DNA from: Hemicentrotus pulcherrimus
Lineage: Eukaryota > Echinodermata > Echinoidea > Camarodonta > Strongylocentrotidae
Reading direction: 5' to 3'
Assembly: GCA_003118195.1 (NCBI GenBank)
Contig: BEXV01000389.1
Coordinates: forward strand, 112,383 to 176,382
DNA: 64,000 nucleotides
Below are positions 45,901 to 60,900 of this stretch, piece by piece (within the stretch, counting starts at the first letter, position 1; every line of letters starts with the position of its first letter). Position numbers and translations under genes: made by a program. Under the pieces are notes generated by a model that did not search any database, had not been told where the DNA came from, and worked only from the letters and a program-made list of their open reading frames with translations.

Positions 45901-48900
45901 ATTATATATTGTCTGCGTCCAATGCAAAGGGGAAAATATTATCTGTAATATCTTATCAGAATAAGCTTAAGCTTTTAAAAGAATGAATTTGAGCGGGTTC
46001 TTTCTAGTAAACATAAGTTTGTTTTATCACTATATCAGTTGACACATGAACGACTACTGTAAACATGTTTGCTTCTACTTATGTTTCACAACAAGCATGC
46101 ATTTGTTATGGCCCGTTTCCATGTCTTCTTTACAGACCGACAGGAGTGCAACAGTGATCCGTGCCAGAACGGCGGGACGTGCTTCGATGGTGTGGATGGC
46201 TACTCCTGCCAGTGTGTGACCGGATTTACCGGGACCCATTGCGAGACAGGTCCGTATCATACAGAGCTGTAACAATATATCTTGAAATCGAATTATGAAT
46301 CTGTAAACTATAAACTATAGCGTAAATATTTTCAGCGAAGTTTATCACTTTGTTAAATATAGAAATGCAACCCTTGATCGCATTGAGTTGATTTTTGTTA
46401 TCATTAAAATTCCATCTTAGCCAATGTACGCTCTTTTGCTAGGTAAAATATATAATACATATATTCAATCATGCATTGTCCATACTATTTTTGATAAAAA
46501 GAAGATTAGAAAGCATGGATGTCAACTGCAAGATTTTCTGTTGTTCTTTTACTGTTTTGTTCAATAATCAAGCATAATCAATATGTGACCGTTTAGTTGA
46601 TTAATGGATTTTATTACCCATGACATAGATATCAACGAGTGCGCCAGTAACCCGTGTCAGAATGGAGCGACGTGTCTCAATGAGGTCAACCAATACAGCT
46701 GTCGGTGTGCACCTGGGTACGAAGGAAATAACTGCCAGTTTGGTAAGTACATCCTATGATTTGCATTGTTATGCCATGGATGAGTGATATGCCATCTTTC
46801 ATATCAAATTCATACCAGTTTACCTCTTTAGGAAGTTTAAACAAATCCCCAGTATGACGTAAATATTAATAGTTTAATCATTTGCAAACATGTCGACTCT
46901 AAAATAAATACCTTTTAACAGTGAAGTCTTGCTTTGTTTTCAAAAAGAAATTACTAAGGCACATACCGACATACACAATGTTCATCAGGTTTGTTTTCAA
47001 TAGAGATCCTTCTGCATTGATAATTGATTATACATCAAGGTGTACGAAAAATTGAAGTAAAAAGAAAGTGACGTATTTTTAACCCTTTCCACCTCAGATA
47101 CCAACGAATGTGCGAGTAATCCTTGTCTTAACGGAGCTACATGCAACGATCGAGTTAATCTCTACACGTGTACATGTCAACCTGGATACACAGGCGTCCG
47201 TTGTGAACAAGGTTAAAACATATATCCATAATTTGTCAATACGAACAAAAATAAAGGCGTACTGTTTCTAAATCATTAAACCAAGATAAAATGAATACTG
47301 AATTCAAATGAGCTTGAATAAACTCTTTGCGAATTTCCTCACAACGTAAATGAAATATTAATTCGCCTTCCATTAAAAGAGTCACGGCCTTCATTTGGGT
47401 TATGAAAGGTCGTAATTTCGAGGAAAAACCCTACATACAGGCCTATGAAATATTTTCTTCTAGATTTGTCCAGCACCTCCGATTTCTCAGGCTAGGAGGA
47501 TCGAAATACTGTCTGAATGAGAGGGTGTGTCTAGATATGCCGACTAGGTAGTCATTTTCAAACAAGCAACCAAACAAATATATAAAAAGAGAAGAGCGAA
47601 AGAAAGAATAAGCATACGAAAGGATCATCTGGATTTCCCGACGTATCAGGACAATTACCCCCCGGAAATTTGTTCTCGGGGATGGTAATTGTCCCTTTGG
47701 TAGTGATTATCCAGAGGGTAATTGTTCTAGAACCATTTCCCGACAGCCTAGAAAAATATCGATGAGAGGTAGGAGGGTGTATCATATGCCTCCCCTTTTA
47801 GAGGGGCTCCTGCTTCTTGCAATCATTCGTACTCTGAGTGCCAGGAGTGGTTTTAGAAGGATATATATATACCTTTTTTTTTGTAGGGGGATGGGATTTG
47901 GATGTTCTTAGATTCATTATCTATACGTGCCGTGACAATATGGGGGGGGGGTGATTTTGAAGCCTGCCTCAACCCTTTTAGAACCGCTACTGCTTAGTAC
48001 AGTTGTATTTCAATTCATGTATGATTGTTGATTCCCTACAGACATCCCTGAATGTAACAGCGGACCTTGTCAGAACGGGGCAAACTGCGTGGACCTCGTC
48101 AATGATTTCACTTGTGTCTGCGTAGCTGGCTTCACTGGCCTGCGCTGTGAATTTGGTAAGATTAGTATATTTAGTTATTAGCTTACATGTCATAGGAAAA
48201 ACAAATCCATGGAATATGACCTACACTGAAGCCGTCAGATTATATCTGTCCTTTTCAATTCAGAAGAAAATCTAATGACATTTTAGGTATGTGAAATCAG
48301 AATGATGTGTGTGAATTAGGTTGAACCCATAACATTAAAGCATACTGTGGATTAAATTTTTTGGAGCGGTGTGATATGTAAGCAAATACTAAAAAAAAGT
48401 CCCTTTTGTTTCGATTCCATAGGAAAACTTAAAACTTTCTTCTTTTCTCTAAAGCATTTCGCTTCGATCAGATAATGTCATAATCATTAATATGTAATAT
48501 GTATTATGTTTTACATTTTGCTTGTACATCGCACAATCAAGGGAATACTATTTGTTTATTTTTTCCATTCAAATATTTTATCATTATTATCATAAGGCAA
48601 TTTCCAAAACAGTAGTCCTAATATTTTAGTTATTTCCCGATTGCAGAGATCGACGAGTGTGCCAGTTCACCGTGTTTGAACGGAGGAGCTTGCAATAATG
48701 GTGTCAACCAATACACGTGTGACTGTCGCTCGGGATTTGAAGGAACCAACTGTGAAACAGGTACAATCATTCAACGTTTAGATTTAAACCCAACTCTGGA
48801 TTGACTCTTTTCTTCGATATCGGGTTTAACGAGGGTAGCGTTAAATTTAAGCGTTCCTTTGTTAAATCTTAGACCATGGTTAGGCTTAAATGAATGAAAT

Positions 48901-51900
48901 AGCATTAAATAGAATACATGTCGCTGTTTTTACTTTATCATGAACCCAGGTGTAGGTTTTATATTCTGATTTTAAAATCCTTTTGCATAAACATATGATA
49001 ATTTTATATACCTTTTGCAGTCTAATGGATTCCCTCGTTGAAGTGTAAGTTAGGTATAACCCAAATGAATTGTAATTGTGTCATGTGTGTGGAGTGTCGT
49101 GTCATGTCGTGGTATAGTGGTTTATCCATTTGACCCTCATTCCCAGGGTTACGGATTCGAATCCCAGCTCGGCACTGACACCCTTTGGCAAGACTTTAAT
49201 ATGTATATGCCACTGTCCACTCCGGTGTACATTGTGCAAATGGGAACCTGGCGACTGCAGAGTAATGATTACTGCATGGCCTCGGGAAATACAGCACAGA
49301 AACTTAATGGAGCTTTCTTGGGTGGTAAACAAAATTGCTATCATTATTATTCACTGAGGTAACAGTGTCGATTAATAATTATCATTTACAACTCATACAG
49401 CTTTGTAGGCATAGACAAAGTATCACATTGAAGTAATGTTAGGGTTATAATGAAACTTTGCTACTATTTTCATCCTTTCAGATATCGACGAGTGCGCGAG
49501 CGGTCCTTGTCTTAACGGGGGAATTTGTACAGATCAGATTGACCTGTATACATGTGAATGTGCTAGCGGCTGGACCGGAATCAACTGCCAATTAGGTAAA
49601 TTTCATTAATCGTTTAAAAAAACAGAAATGATTTGTTATAAAAGATAGATTTCGTTATTGCATAATAATTCAATTCATTTCTATTGTAAGAAAAAACATG
49701 AATGTTTCTTTAATATGAAGAGTAACATGCACATGAAAGTTAAAAAATATTTTAAAAAATCGCCGTACCACATATCAAAACCATATGCTATAGTTTTAAA
49801 AGTTTTTTTTTTCATGGGATTGCACTGGTAGAGAAGTAAAGCTTTAATTTTCAAAACACACATCCCCGGACGATTTAATGATTTATTAAACTGAGTTTTT
49901 TTCTTTTTCAATGTTATCATATATTTTCACTTCTTAGATATCGACGAATGTGCAAGCAACCCTTGTTTGAACGGAGCCACGTGTGTGGATAATGTCGATA
50001 ATTTTGACTGCGTATGTACTTCCGGATGGGAAGGCACCTTCTGCGAGCTAGGTATGTACTGTTCTTCTTCAAATATTATCAATTTCCAGTCCACTCTAAC
50101 GATGCTAACATTTGAATATATCACATTTTCAAGCAAATTTATTGAAAATACATGTCCGATCCTTAACAAGAAAAGACTGATTTCGGAAGTCAATATTGCT
50201 ATGGGTCACCAATTCACTTAAACTTATTATGTGGCAAATGCCCTAACCAGGCATTAAAATAAAATTTGAAATAAATCATGCTGTTAATGAAACTGATTTG
50301 AAAAATGAAGTATGGTAGTACGTTTCTGGTAATTTTTCCAAAATAAGAACCTCGATGACCGTCATATAGTGTTTGCTGCTGAATAACATTTAATCCGTGC
50401 TAATGTTCAACAAAATCTTCTTCAAGGAACGAACGAATGTGGAAGTAATCCTTGCGCCAACGGAGGTCGATGCTTCGATTTGTTCGATTCTTTCACCTGT
50501 CAATGTGTGCCCGGATACACGGGAGTCACCTGCGAGACAGACATCAACGAGTGTGGCAGTAACCCGTGTCAAAATGGAGGGATCTGCTCGCAATCTGTCG
50601 ACTATTACTCATGCGTATGTCCGGCCGGCTACATGGGGGTTAACTGTGAAACAGGTAGGCTTATATTTGTAACAATATCAAAGATGATGTCTTTGTGCAT
50701 TCAACCTGTCATATAGTTATCCTGGGAACGTCATTTACACTGCAGCAGCGTAAAGAAAATAGATCGAAACATTTAAGAATGTTAAAATCATAAACACTGT
50801 TCGTTTCATCAGTAGAGCAACTCTGTGAAATGTTTTGATTGGTTATGAGCTAAGTGACGGATATTAGGGTGTGCAAATTACATGTAGATATATTAATAAA
50901 TTTACATTTTTTTTTGGGGGGGGGGAAGGGCGGGGGTGGGGGTAAATTTCACGTTTTGGAAACACATTTTCATTTACATGTAGGTCTTATTTGGGAACAC
51001 AGCCGACCTGTGTCTATTAAAAAACTGGTACTCCTTGCACATGATGCGTCATTTGCCTGACGGAAGGCTGCGTCAACGGCCGCAGTCAGGTTCAAACAAT
51101 ACCATTTATGGAATTCAAAACGAACAGTATAAAGAAAAAAAAAAAAAAAAAACGTCTTGGAGTCACTGGTGTATGCACAGTTTCTGAGCTTGATTAGCGC
51201 AGTTATAAATAACGCAATTGACACGTAACGGTGCATGGACTGAATGACGTGGATTTGAATAATTTTGTTTAATGATTAAAACATATGCATTTGCTTCCAC
51301 ATTCTGGATAAATGAAACTCATTCCTACTTTTTGTTTATTTCTTTATGTAATCCTTCACTTCCAGATATCAACGAATGCGCCAGCAACCCCTGCCGAAAC
51401 GGTGGAAACTGTGCTGATCTTGTGAATGGGTATGAGTGTACCTGCCAAGTAGGGTGGCTCGGGACTAATTGTGATATAGGTAAGGTCATAGCATTATACG
51501 CCACGTATTTAAATTCATAAAGTGATGATGCACAATTATGACGAGTTGCTATCCATTAAATCACACAATAATATTTGATGATAAAATGCGGGTAGTAACA
51601 CTAAACTAAAAATTTAGATACCTCAAGGCATCGTTTAACAATGCTAAATCTGAGATGCATGGCTCTAAGTATTATCACAGTTTGTGATGTGGTTTAATAT
51701 TGAAACCCTCCAAAAAATTGTGCTTCAAAATGATCATGAAGTGCTTAAAAAAACTGAAAATCTTTGAGTGACCGGTTCTACTATACTCGTTCTCCCCTAT
51801 AGACTGTAGTGTTATGAAAACCGTTAGAAAAACGCAAAATCTGATCGGCTTGTAAAAGTCATGGTGTTCCTGACTGACCTAAAGGTTTGTAATTATGAAT

Positions 51901-54900
51901 GCAGCATGAGCTAAATCAAGGATTTTGTTTTAGAATCTGAGACAAAGTTACCCAATTCCTTTAAAGCCCTTAGACAAAATATTTGCTGTTTATATAAAGG
52001 TGTAACTTTCTTTTTACTAGGGGTTGGTGAATTTATACTCATATGAAAGGGAATCATCTAATACTATTTCAGAGAAACAGTTGCCAAGGAAAAGGCAATA
52101 CCGAAGAGTCATGAACGATACACAATAATACCATAGTTATTGACATTATTAGTACATTACTTCAGTATAATTGCTACTAAACTATATATTTTTATCAAGC
52201 CTATCGTTTTACGGACACCTAAATACTTTTAATCGTAGCTGCATCTCATCAGTTGTTGGGGTTAGCCGGTCTCGTTCACACGCGATGTAATTATTTTTCA
52301 TCCCAACAGGTGCAGATGATTGTGCGTTGAGCCCCTGTGTGAATGGTGCCACATGTCTGGACGGCGACAATGACTTCACTTGCGCATGTCTCGCTGGATT
52401 CGAAGGCGATTTGTGTGAAATTGGCAAGTTGCACCTTCTACTTCAATCAATACAATAATGCTCACCTCTGGTTTCAGGTTCTCAACGATCATTAGAAAAT
52501 AATTTTTTAGGGCCTGCTATACAGAGAGGGATAATCTTGTCAAGATGTTTCCTAAAACATAACGCCTATTTGTATTTCCTTGAACAAATAACATGAATAT
52601 TCAAAGATGTTAGCGCTGACGTTAGATTTAGGCTCAATCTTAATTCAGCTACTAAAACAAAGAGGCAACTTTCTGCATTTAAAAAATCGACTGATTAAAC
52701 TCGGCTTTACATCCAACCTACTGTCCTTTTTAATTAGTTGAACACTAGCTATGAATATCAAACATTACAATTTAACATACAACTATCTCATTTTCCAGGT
52801 ATAAATGGATACTAGTCTAAGAAAGTACACCTTGTAACGGCAAATTTTACTAGTGCAAGAAGATTATTACAGCAGAAAATAGACCAGAACAAACAGTTAA
52901 CAAATTTATACAACTTTCCCCCTTTTAGACATTGATGAATGTGCCAGCAATCCATGTCAAACAGATGCAATATGTTTGGATGGAATCAACCGGTACACTT
53001 GTACCTGCGCTCCGGGATGGACAGGCTACAATTGCGACGAAGGTCAGTATTGAATGTGCTTATGACAAAATGACGTAATTAGATCCAGGTTATATGTGGG
53101 AAATATACACATTTCAGGACTTATGTTATTTCTACTTTTACGAATAATTAAGATGGTTAGAAAGATATCCAGACTAGCATCTATATTGTTGACGTTTATT
53201 TGTTATGAGAACCAATGTAGCAGGATAAAACTGCAACTTCCTCTCGAAGCAAAAAATATTATATGCAAGCATTGTACATGTTGCATGTAAAGAAGTTACT
53301 AACGTTGTCCAAATGCTATCAAAATTTATGGCGAAGCTTTTGAACATGTGAAATTCCGGCTTATATATTCCGGCTTATATTAAATTCCGGCTTTTATGGA
53401 CTTAATTGCCATGAATCGTTGATGTCATGTTTTCCAGATATCAACGAATGTGCTAGTAACCCATGCATCAATGGAGGAGAATGCAACAACCTGCAGAATG
53501 CTTTCAGCTGTAATTGTACAGCCGGATGGACTGGTATCACTTGTGAAACAGGTAAGCAATAAACACGATAAATTACAATTCTCACGTTCCTCATATCCAT
53601 AATCATCGAGACGCGCGAACTTTTCAAGAAATGCTTTAGAGAAGGGGATCCTAAATTAAGTCTTTATAGAGGGTTACACTTTTATTGATTTGCAGAAAAA
53701 ATATCTTAACTTTGATCAAATGCAAAAGGTTTTAATTTTGCAGATCTGAAGATATGATTGTGTATTATATCTTGTGATTATTTCTTACAGAATAATCCTA
53801 ACTATAATTCAACAAAGTGTGACACACCATGTTTATATTTCCAACTGCATGCAATCATCAATATCCTGTTTTTCGGTCGGCGAAATGGCACCTAGATGTA
53901 ATGATATTGTTTATCTTGTTTCAAGAAGTACTTCAATAGGAATGCCTCATGAACATAATTATGTAGCTCGTGATTCAACAAGTAAAATATTTCCCTATTC
54001 TAATCTTAGATGTGGACGAGTGTACAAGCACGCCCTGTCTCAACTCTGGAATATGCACCAATGGAAGGAACGTCTACACCTGCACTTGTCAGCCCGGATG
54101 GACAGGCACCAACTGTGAAACTAGTATGTTTGAATTTCTATTTAAAGATCTAACAATATTTTCGAATATAGAGCTTATATATGAGCTTTCATTACCTTAG
54201 CCTGGATGATATTGTCATTCGAATGGATGATATAGTGCACACATTTCACAGTTTCTTTTTAAACCTGAAAGGAATATGAATTTGCAGTAATGGTGGATTT
54301 AGCTAACAGGTGTATAACACTACTGATCGTGTGTGTTGAGAAGAAGCCGTCTTGACATCTCTTCTGTGAATGCTTATACAAAAGGACTCAAACCATGCTC
54401 CTATCTTTTTAAATGAAAGACTGCCCTCAGAGATGGCGTTAGATGAGGGCAGAGGCGGGGGTAGGGGGGGGGGTGCCCCTATGAATTGTCAATCTTCCCC
54501 TAACATTAACTAATCCCCCGTGTTTTTATATCAAACACTCGTTTGTAAGACATCAGCAAGAATTCAATTAGAAATTAATATTTCATCTACATAAATATAT
54601 TAGAAAAGTGATTTTTGAACATATCTTTAATGTATCTTGTTACTGTATTACGCTCTTTCTTCAAACACTAGACATCGACGAATGCCAGAGTGTACCTTGT
54701 CAGAATGGTGGCCAATGCATAGACCTCGAGAATCGCTACCAGTGCACATGCATGGCCGGTTGGAGAGGCGTCAATTGCGAAATTGGTAAGATCATGTCCT
54801 TTTCATAATGCGTATTAAACTTTGTTAAAACAATTAGTATTACTGTTAAGTTTTGACCCCGCTTGAAACATGTATCAATTCATACGACAACCTACTACAC

Positions 54901-57900
54901 AGGGTAATTTAGGGTAAGACTAATGCTTTGTGTTTTATTTTGTTAACAAAAAAGGTTAGCCGGTTACAGTTACAATTGGGTTTTAGAGCTCATTGGAACT
55001 ACAAAATAATGCAATCGTAAAAGTACATTAACCACCCGGTTGATAATGTCATTTGGTGTCTGTATTCAGAATTTGTTTTGTTAATGTGAAATACTTCTAC
55101 CATCTAGTCCAACGTGCGCGCCCGCTGACACACTAGCTAGATGTACATGAAATTTACTCATATATACCGTACGTGAATTCGGAGGGTGAGTGCCCGCACG
55201 CAATCAAACATTGACTGAAATCATTGCAAGAGGCCATTGTCATAATGTAGTAAAATGTATTGAAGTTTACTTAGCAATGATCTGTTAAATTCACCTGTTA
55301 TACATTATTGCATTTCGAGAGTTAAAATACAAATTACATACAACATAATTGCTACGAAGGACAAGTATTTTGGCTCACCCCACACAGTAACACATAACGT
55401 ATACAATTTACATTCTAACTTCTGTTAAACAAGGTGATCTGTAACAGGTGTATGAAATAATTCGTAACGAGGACCTTCATAAAGACATCTGTGCAGAATT
55501 AGATTACATTACCCCAATGGCGTATTTGGTCTATACTTTGTTAACCCACATAGGTGTGAATGAGTGTTTCAGCAATCCATGTGTAAACGGGATCTGTGTA
55601 GATATGGAGGACGGATTCGAGTGCAGATGTGATCTCGGGTATAATGGCACTCTTTGTGAAAACAGTAAGTATTACCCTTATGGCCAGTAAAATGGACAGG
55701 ACAATTTCAATACCAGAATTCAATAGTAGAGCTCAATAACTGTGATTCCTCTGATTACTCGGGAAGAATAATATAGTGTAATTCCGAAAACTTTACTTGG
55801 CCTTAAAGCCAAAGTCAATGATAAAGCAAAAATCCTTGTGACGTAACGTAACGATGATATTTATCATAGAGCGAATTCTCCTCATGTAAATAATACCGTC
55901 AGTTGTAATGATAATATCATGTAAAAAAAAAAAAATCACTGTTGGAAAGAATTTCAGGCATGACGTGAGTTTTTACTAACTTTAATTTTTAATATTTCTT
56001 TATAATAATGTAAGAATTATTACTTGCAACACACATTGGAGTTAAACGCAGTGATCAACATGCTCCCATGTCTGAAAATGTTTCCTAAATTTCGTTTTCG
56101 AATTGGTTCCATTGTAAAATTTCAAATTTTATTTGCCAACCAGTTAGAAAATACAACATTGTGCCTATTTCTTTAAAAAAAATACAGATATTGACGAGTG
56201 TGCCAGTGATCCTTGTGTGAATGGTGGCACCTGCGTTGATGGATTGAACAGTTTTACTTGCGTCTGTGTGGAGGGCTGGACAGGCCGATTGTGCAATACT
56301 GGTAAGTTTGAGAGTTAACTTAATTCGTCGAAGTTATCATTCTATTTACTATGTAACTGAGATAGTCATCTTACAGATAGCCAAACACGATGCAATTTTT
56401 GTTTCAGACCTCAAGATTAAATAGAATAAAAAGCAGGGAAATAAAGCATTCCATTTATTTTCTATGGTGTGAAAAGGCACTAGTACTTTGTTGAAATTAT
56501 AAGAACTACTTTTTTGTTATTTGATAGCTTCAATAGGATGGGTTTACATGTACATAATTTTCATTGAATGTTGAATCTATTAAACTATCAAAAGTTAGCA
56601 TTAATCAAATCCTACATAAGACAGTGCAGGTGCCATATAAACCGTAAACACGTATCACATGACAATGTTCTTGGAATCCTTTGCTCGATACAGACGTGAA
56701 CGAGTGTGGAAGCATGCCGTGTCTGAACGGAGCAGTCTGCCTCAACGAATTCGCAAGATTTAGCTGTGTGTGTTTGACTGGATATACGGGCATCATCTGT
56801 GAAACAAGTAAGGTTCTATTAATCTATATCTTCTATCGAAGTATTAAACTTGACACACTCATCTACCCAACATGGCCAGCCATTGATTGAAAGAAAAAGA
56901 AATCAATCTATAAATTTATTCCTTTTTGATTGAAAAAAGGCCAGCCATTATTAAAAGGGTTACTGACAACATGAGTATGAGCGTGTGTGTGTGTGTGTGT
57001 GTGTGTAGATGGGTTATTTTCCTCATCAATTCCTTCTTTTGTTGTTTTCTGCTTTTTCACTATGTGACTGAGAGAAAAACCCCATATCTACCCGGGCATT
57101 CGATCATATCGTAAATGGAGGGTTGAATTATGGGGTATGCAAGTTAATACCAAACTAACAAATGGAATGAAACGGAAGAAATAGTGGATTGGTATTGATA
57201 GAAGTGAACGATATTGTTGAGTCATTCATTACGACGTGAGAAGCTACATATTTTAACCGTATAAACCGTAGCTGAAAATATAAACTGCTGAAATGACATA
57301 AATTACAAAATGTAAAAGTAAAGTGATGGTATGTAAACTTTTCATCTCTCCACACAACCTGTATTTTGTAAAGGTTCTTGAAATTCTTACAACAATAAAA
57401 TTGGCTGCTGTTCACTGTATTCTGTGAAACTGGATGATATGGAAATTATGTTCAAGTTAATTCCACATGTATATTCATGATTTGTCTAAAGTAAAAGCGT
57501 ATATTCAAGTACTTTTTACATGACCTTCCAATTATAGATATTGATGAATGTGGCAGTCTCCCCTGCATGAATGGTGGTCTATGCTTCAATGACGGCAGTG
57601 ACGGATACACATGCGAGTGCGCACCGGGTTACAATGGACTTCATTGTGAAAATGGTGAGTATCCTCCTTATCCTTCTTAAACCGATAGTAGATATTTATC
57701 TCCAACTAACAAATTATCCTTCTTTGTCAACTAGTGTACATTCTAAATGACACGTTTTTCATTGAAATGTTTAATTCAATCATTCGTAAACATAAGATTT
57801 TTAAAAAATAATCTAGGGTTGTACACCTTTGGCATTGGCATTGGCATAACGATTTCCCAGGAATGCTACTCAGCCTTGTGAAAACTGATCTTAATTACCC

Positions 57901-60900
57901 TAGACCATCCAACCTCAGAGGTGTAGCCAGACGTTGAATAGTGTGTACTTCTCCCCAGGTGGGAAAGGAATGAAAAAAGAAATTGTACATGGACAGACCC
58001 ACATTGTCGTTCACAATTGTAAATTAGTTCATTTTGGGTTTTTTTTATCAAGGGGAGGGGGAAGGGGCTGTCAGCTATCCCAAGAATTCAACTCGTCAGA
58101 TTCAAATCAAAAGTTCAAAAGGCGCCTTCAGATCATGCTAGTATAATCATATAACAAGATACATGTTCGTTTGATTTAAATTTTCATCAGAAATCCTCGA
58201 GTGCGCATCTAATCCCTGTCTCAAAGGAGCGACCTGTGTGGAAGGCCTCAATTCCATCTCGTGTCTCTGTCAACCTGGTTACGCAGGATTTCTTTGCGGC
58301 ACCAACATCGACGAATGCGAGAGTTACCCGTGCGAGAACGGAGGTGCTTGTCGCGATGCTGTCAATGGTTTCACATGCTCCTGTCCAACTGGTTACTCCG
58401 GAGACAGATGCGAAATAAGTGAGTATTTATTATTTCATGATGAGTACAGAAATTCAGTGATGTGAACTGAATTTGTAGTAATACCAAACCGAACAACAAT
58501 ATTTGTGGATGTGAGAAAATCTGATATTTTAAATACATTTGATATGCGATACAGTTAGTAAATCATGCAAATATAAGTAGCATACATTATAACTTCCTAG
58601 CAATATTCTTTTTTTTTTGGGGGGGGGGGGAAGATATCTTTGAATTAAAAAGTGAATGACTTACACATTAATTACTTGGTAAACAGGTATGATTAATTTC
58701 TAACAGAACAAGTACCAGCAATCCATCTATTTGTTAGCTTGTTTGACGTTCGATCATTGAAATAAGGAAAAGACGAACTTTGAAACGTTCATCCCCATCT
58801 AGTAGAGATTTAGTCATGTTGAGACCAAGGCACCTGAAAATAAAATAACAGGCGGGAGGGGGGGGGGGCGGAGGGAGGAAGGCGTTTTCAGAGACGTTTT
58901 GGACTTGTAATAAACATCCTTGAAGAGCCCCCTTTTCCTTTTATCCCCCCCATGTGAGTTCTAACCTTTCTTGTTTTACTCTTTTTGTCCTTAGACCTTA
59001 ATGAATGTTCAAGTAACCCATGTGACAACCTAGGAACCTGTGTGAACCGTGTGGATATTCATGGTTACGATTGTTTCTGTCAACCTGGGTTTACCGGCAC
59101 CCACTGTGAAATCAGTAAGTAAAATGCTCTATAAGCGTGTTTCTTTTATATTTCACTACTTTGGGCATGACGATTGGGAACTTTTTGATTTTACGCTGTG
59201 ACATTTTAGTCCATTTATATTTCACTTCTCGTAACGGAATGCATTTAAGGCATAATTTATAATGAGTGTTTTTTTTTAGCAGATAGTTATCTTTATCTTT
59301 CTGCCTATGATCTGAGAGAGGTCCACTCCAAAATGTGTTTGAACAGCGGAATATCCCGTTTTCCCCTATAAATTGAAGCATGCTTTATGGATTATTGAAA
59401 TCTGCCAGCATGTTCAGATTACCATTCATAATACCTATCTCCCTCCGATAATTATGATATTGCACAAACAATGTAGGAGAGAGTGAGTTGATGAGTGTAA
59501 GTGTAACCTTTATATCGTCTTGCTGTTTCTCTATTACGCAGATATTGATGAATGTGCCAACCAGCCATGTCTGAACGGTGGAATCTGCAATGATCTCGCA
59601 AATGGTTACCGCTGTACTTGCCCCATGGGATGGGCAGGAAATAACTGTGAACAATGTGAGTATTCTAGACATGTTTATAAGATAAACGGTATAAATCGAT
59701 GTTTTTTCTTAAGTTTTACTCAAATTTAGTCCAGTAGGTACCGAGTTTATGGTCATGCTTCGGTTGATGACACGTATGACTTATGAATATCGTGTTTTTT
59801 TTCTTCAACAAATATGGTTTCATATAAATAGAGAATTAAATAATTGGCATACAACACTATTACCTTATTCACCGTCGTTATGGTGATTTCTACTTTGAGT
59901 TAACCCAAGGAATATTACATCGGTATAACGGCGTAATCACCATTTTACATTGTTTGTCTCTCTCTCTCTCCTGATATTTAGCTGTTGGTTGTCGAGTCAA
60001 CTACACGCTTGCCGTAGGAACGAAGCTGGAGATCCACTCACCGAATTACCCATCCAACTACGAGAACATGGAGAACTGTCGCTGGTTCATTCAGGGCATC
60101 AACGGTCGCCAGGTTACAGTCGAGATTAAAGATTACATTACTGAGAACCGGTACGATGAGTTCAGACTAGGAGTCGGATCGAATCCAAGCGATGAGGGTT
60201 CAAGACGGATGACGCTATCCGGCCCCGGACCATTTCCAACGAGGACTATGACTCTTCAGGCAAACAATATCTGGACGACTTTCATATCCGACAACGAGAA
60301 AACCGAGAGAGGGTTCTCCATTGAAATAACAGATTCAGCATATGTCGGTTAGTATTAACGCTAGTATTTTTTGTAGAGCGTATTCGAATCCTGACTATAT
60401 ATAAATTAACAATGAAACGTCAATGCCAATATGGTAATTTCATGGACACATAATAAATGATCATGGATTTGGATTGACAAATTCCATTTAAAAAAAGCTA
60501 TTCTAAATGAATTTAAAATGAACATACATTATAGCATTACAAGGATAAGATATGTGTTTTTTATATTTTGTTTCCACGAAGAAGGGCCATATTTATTCAA
60601 GTGAAAAGTACAAATACCTCTTCTTGTGTGATTTCCTTCATCTCATAGATTATCGAGTCCGAGAATACTTTGTTCAAAACTCTTTCTCAAATACTATCAT
60701 TTGCAGCTATTACGCCATGTGATGCTGAACCATGTATCAATGGAGGGACTTGTGAAAACATGGGCAACACAGTATTTACGTGTTCCTGTACCAATCTTTG
60801 GACAGGACAGCAATGTGAAGTACCAGCAGGTAGGTAGTCCAACAACACCATGTCTTACAAGTAGAAAATAAAGCAAAAAGTGTGATAATCTGGTAATAAA

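Noticed and set aside
49105..49175. Possible tRNA gene
   Set aside because: A and B boxes are present but the acceptor stem and a normal cloverleaf are not; it is the head of a SINE.
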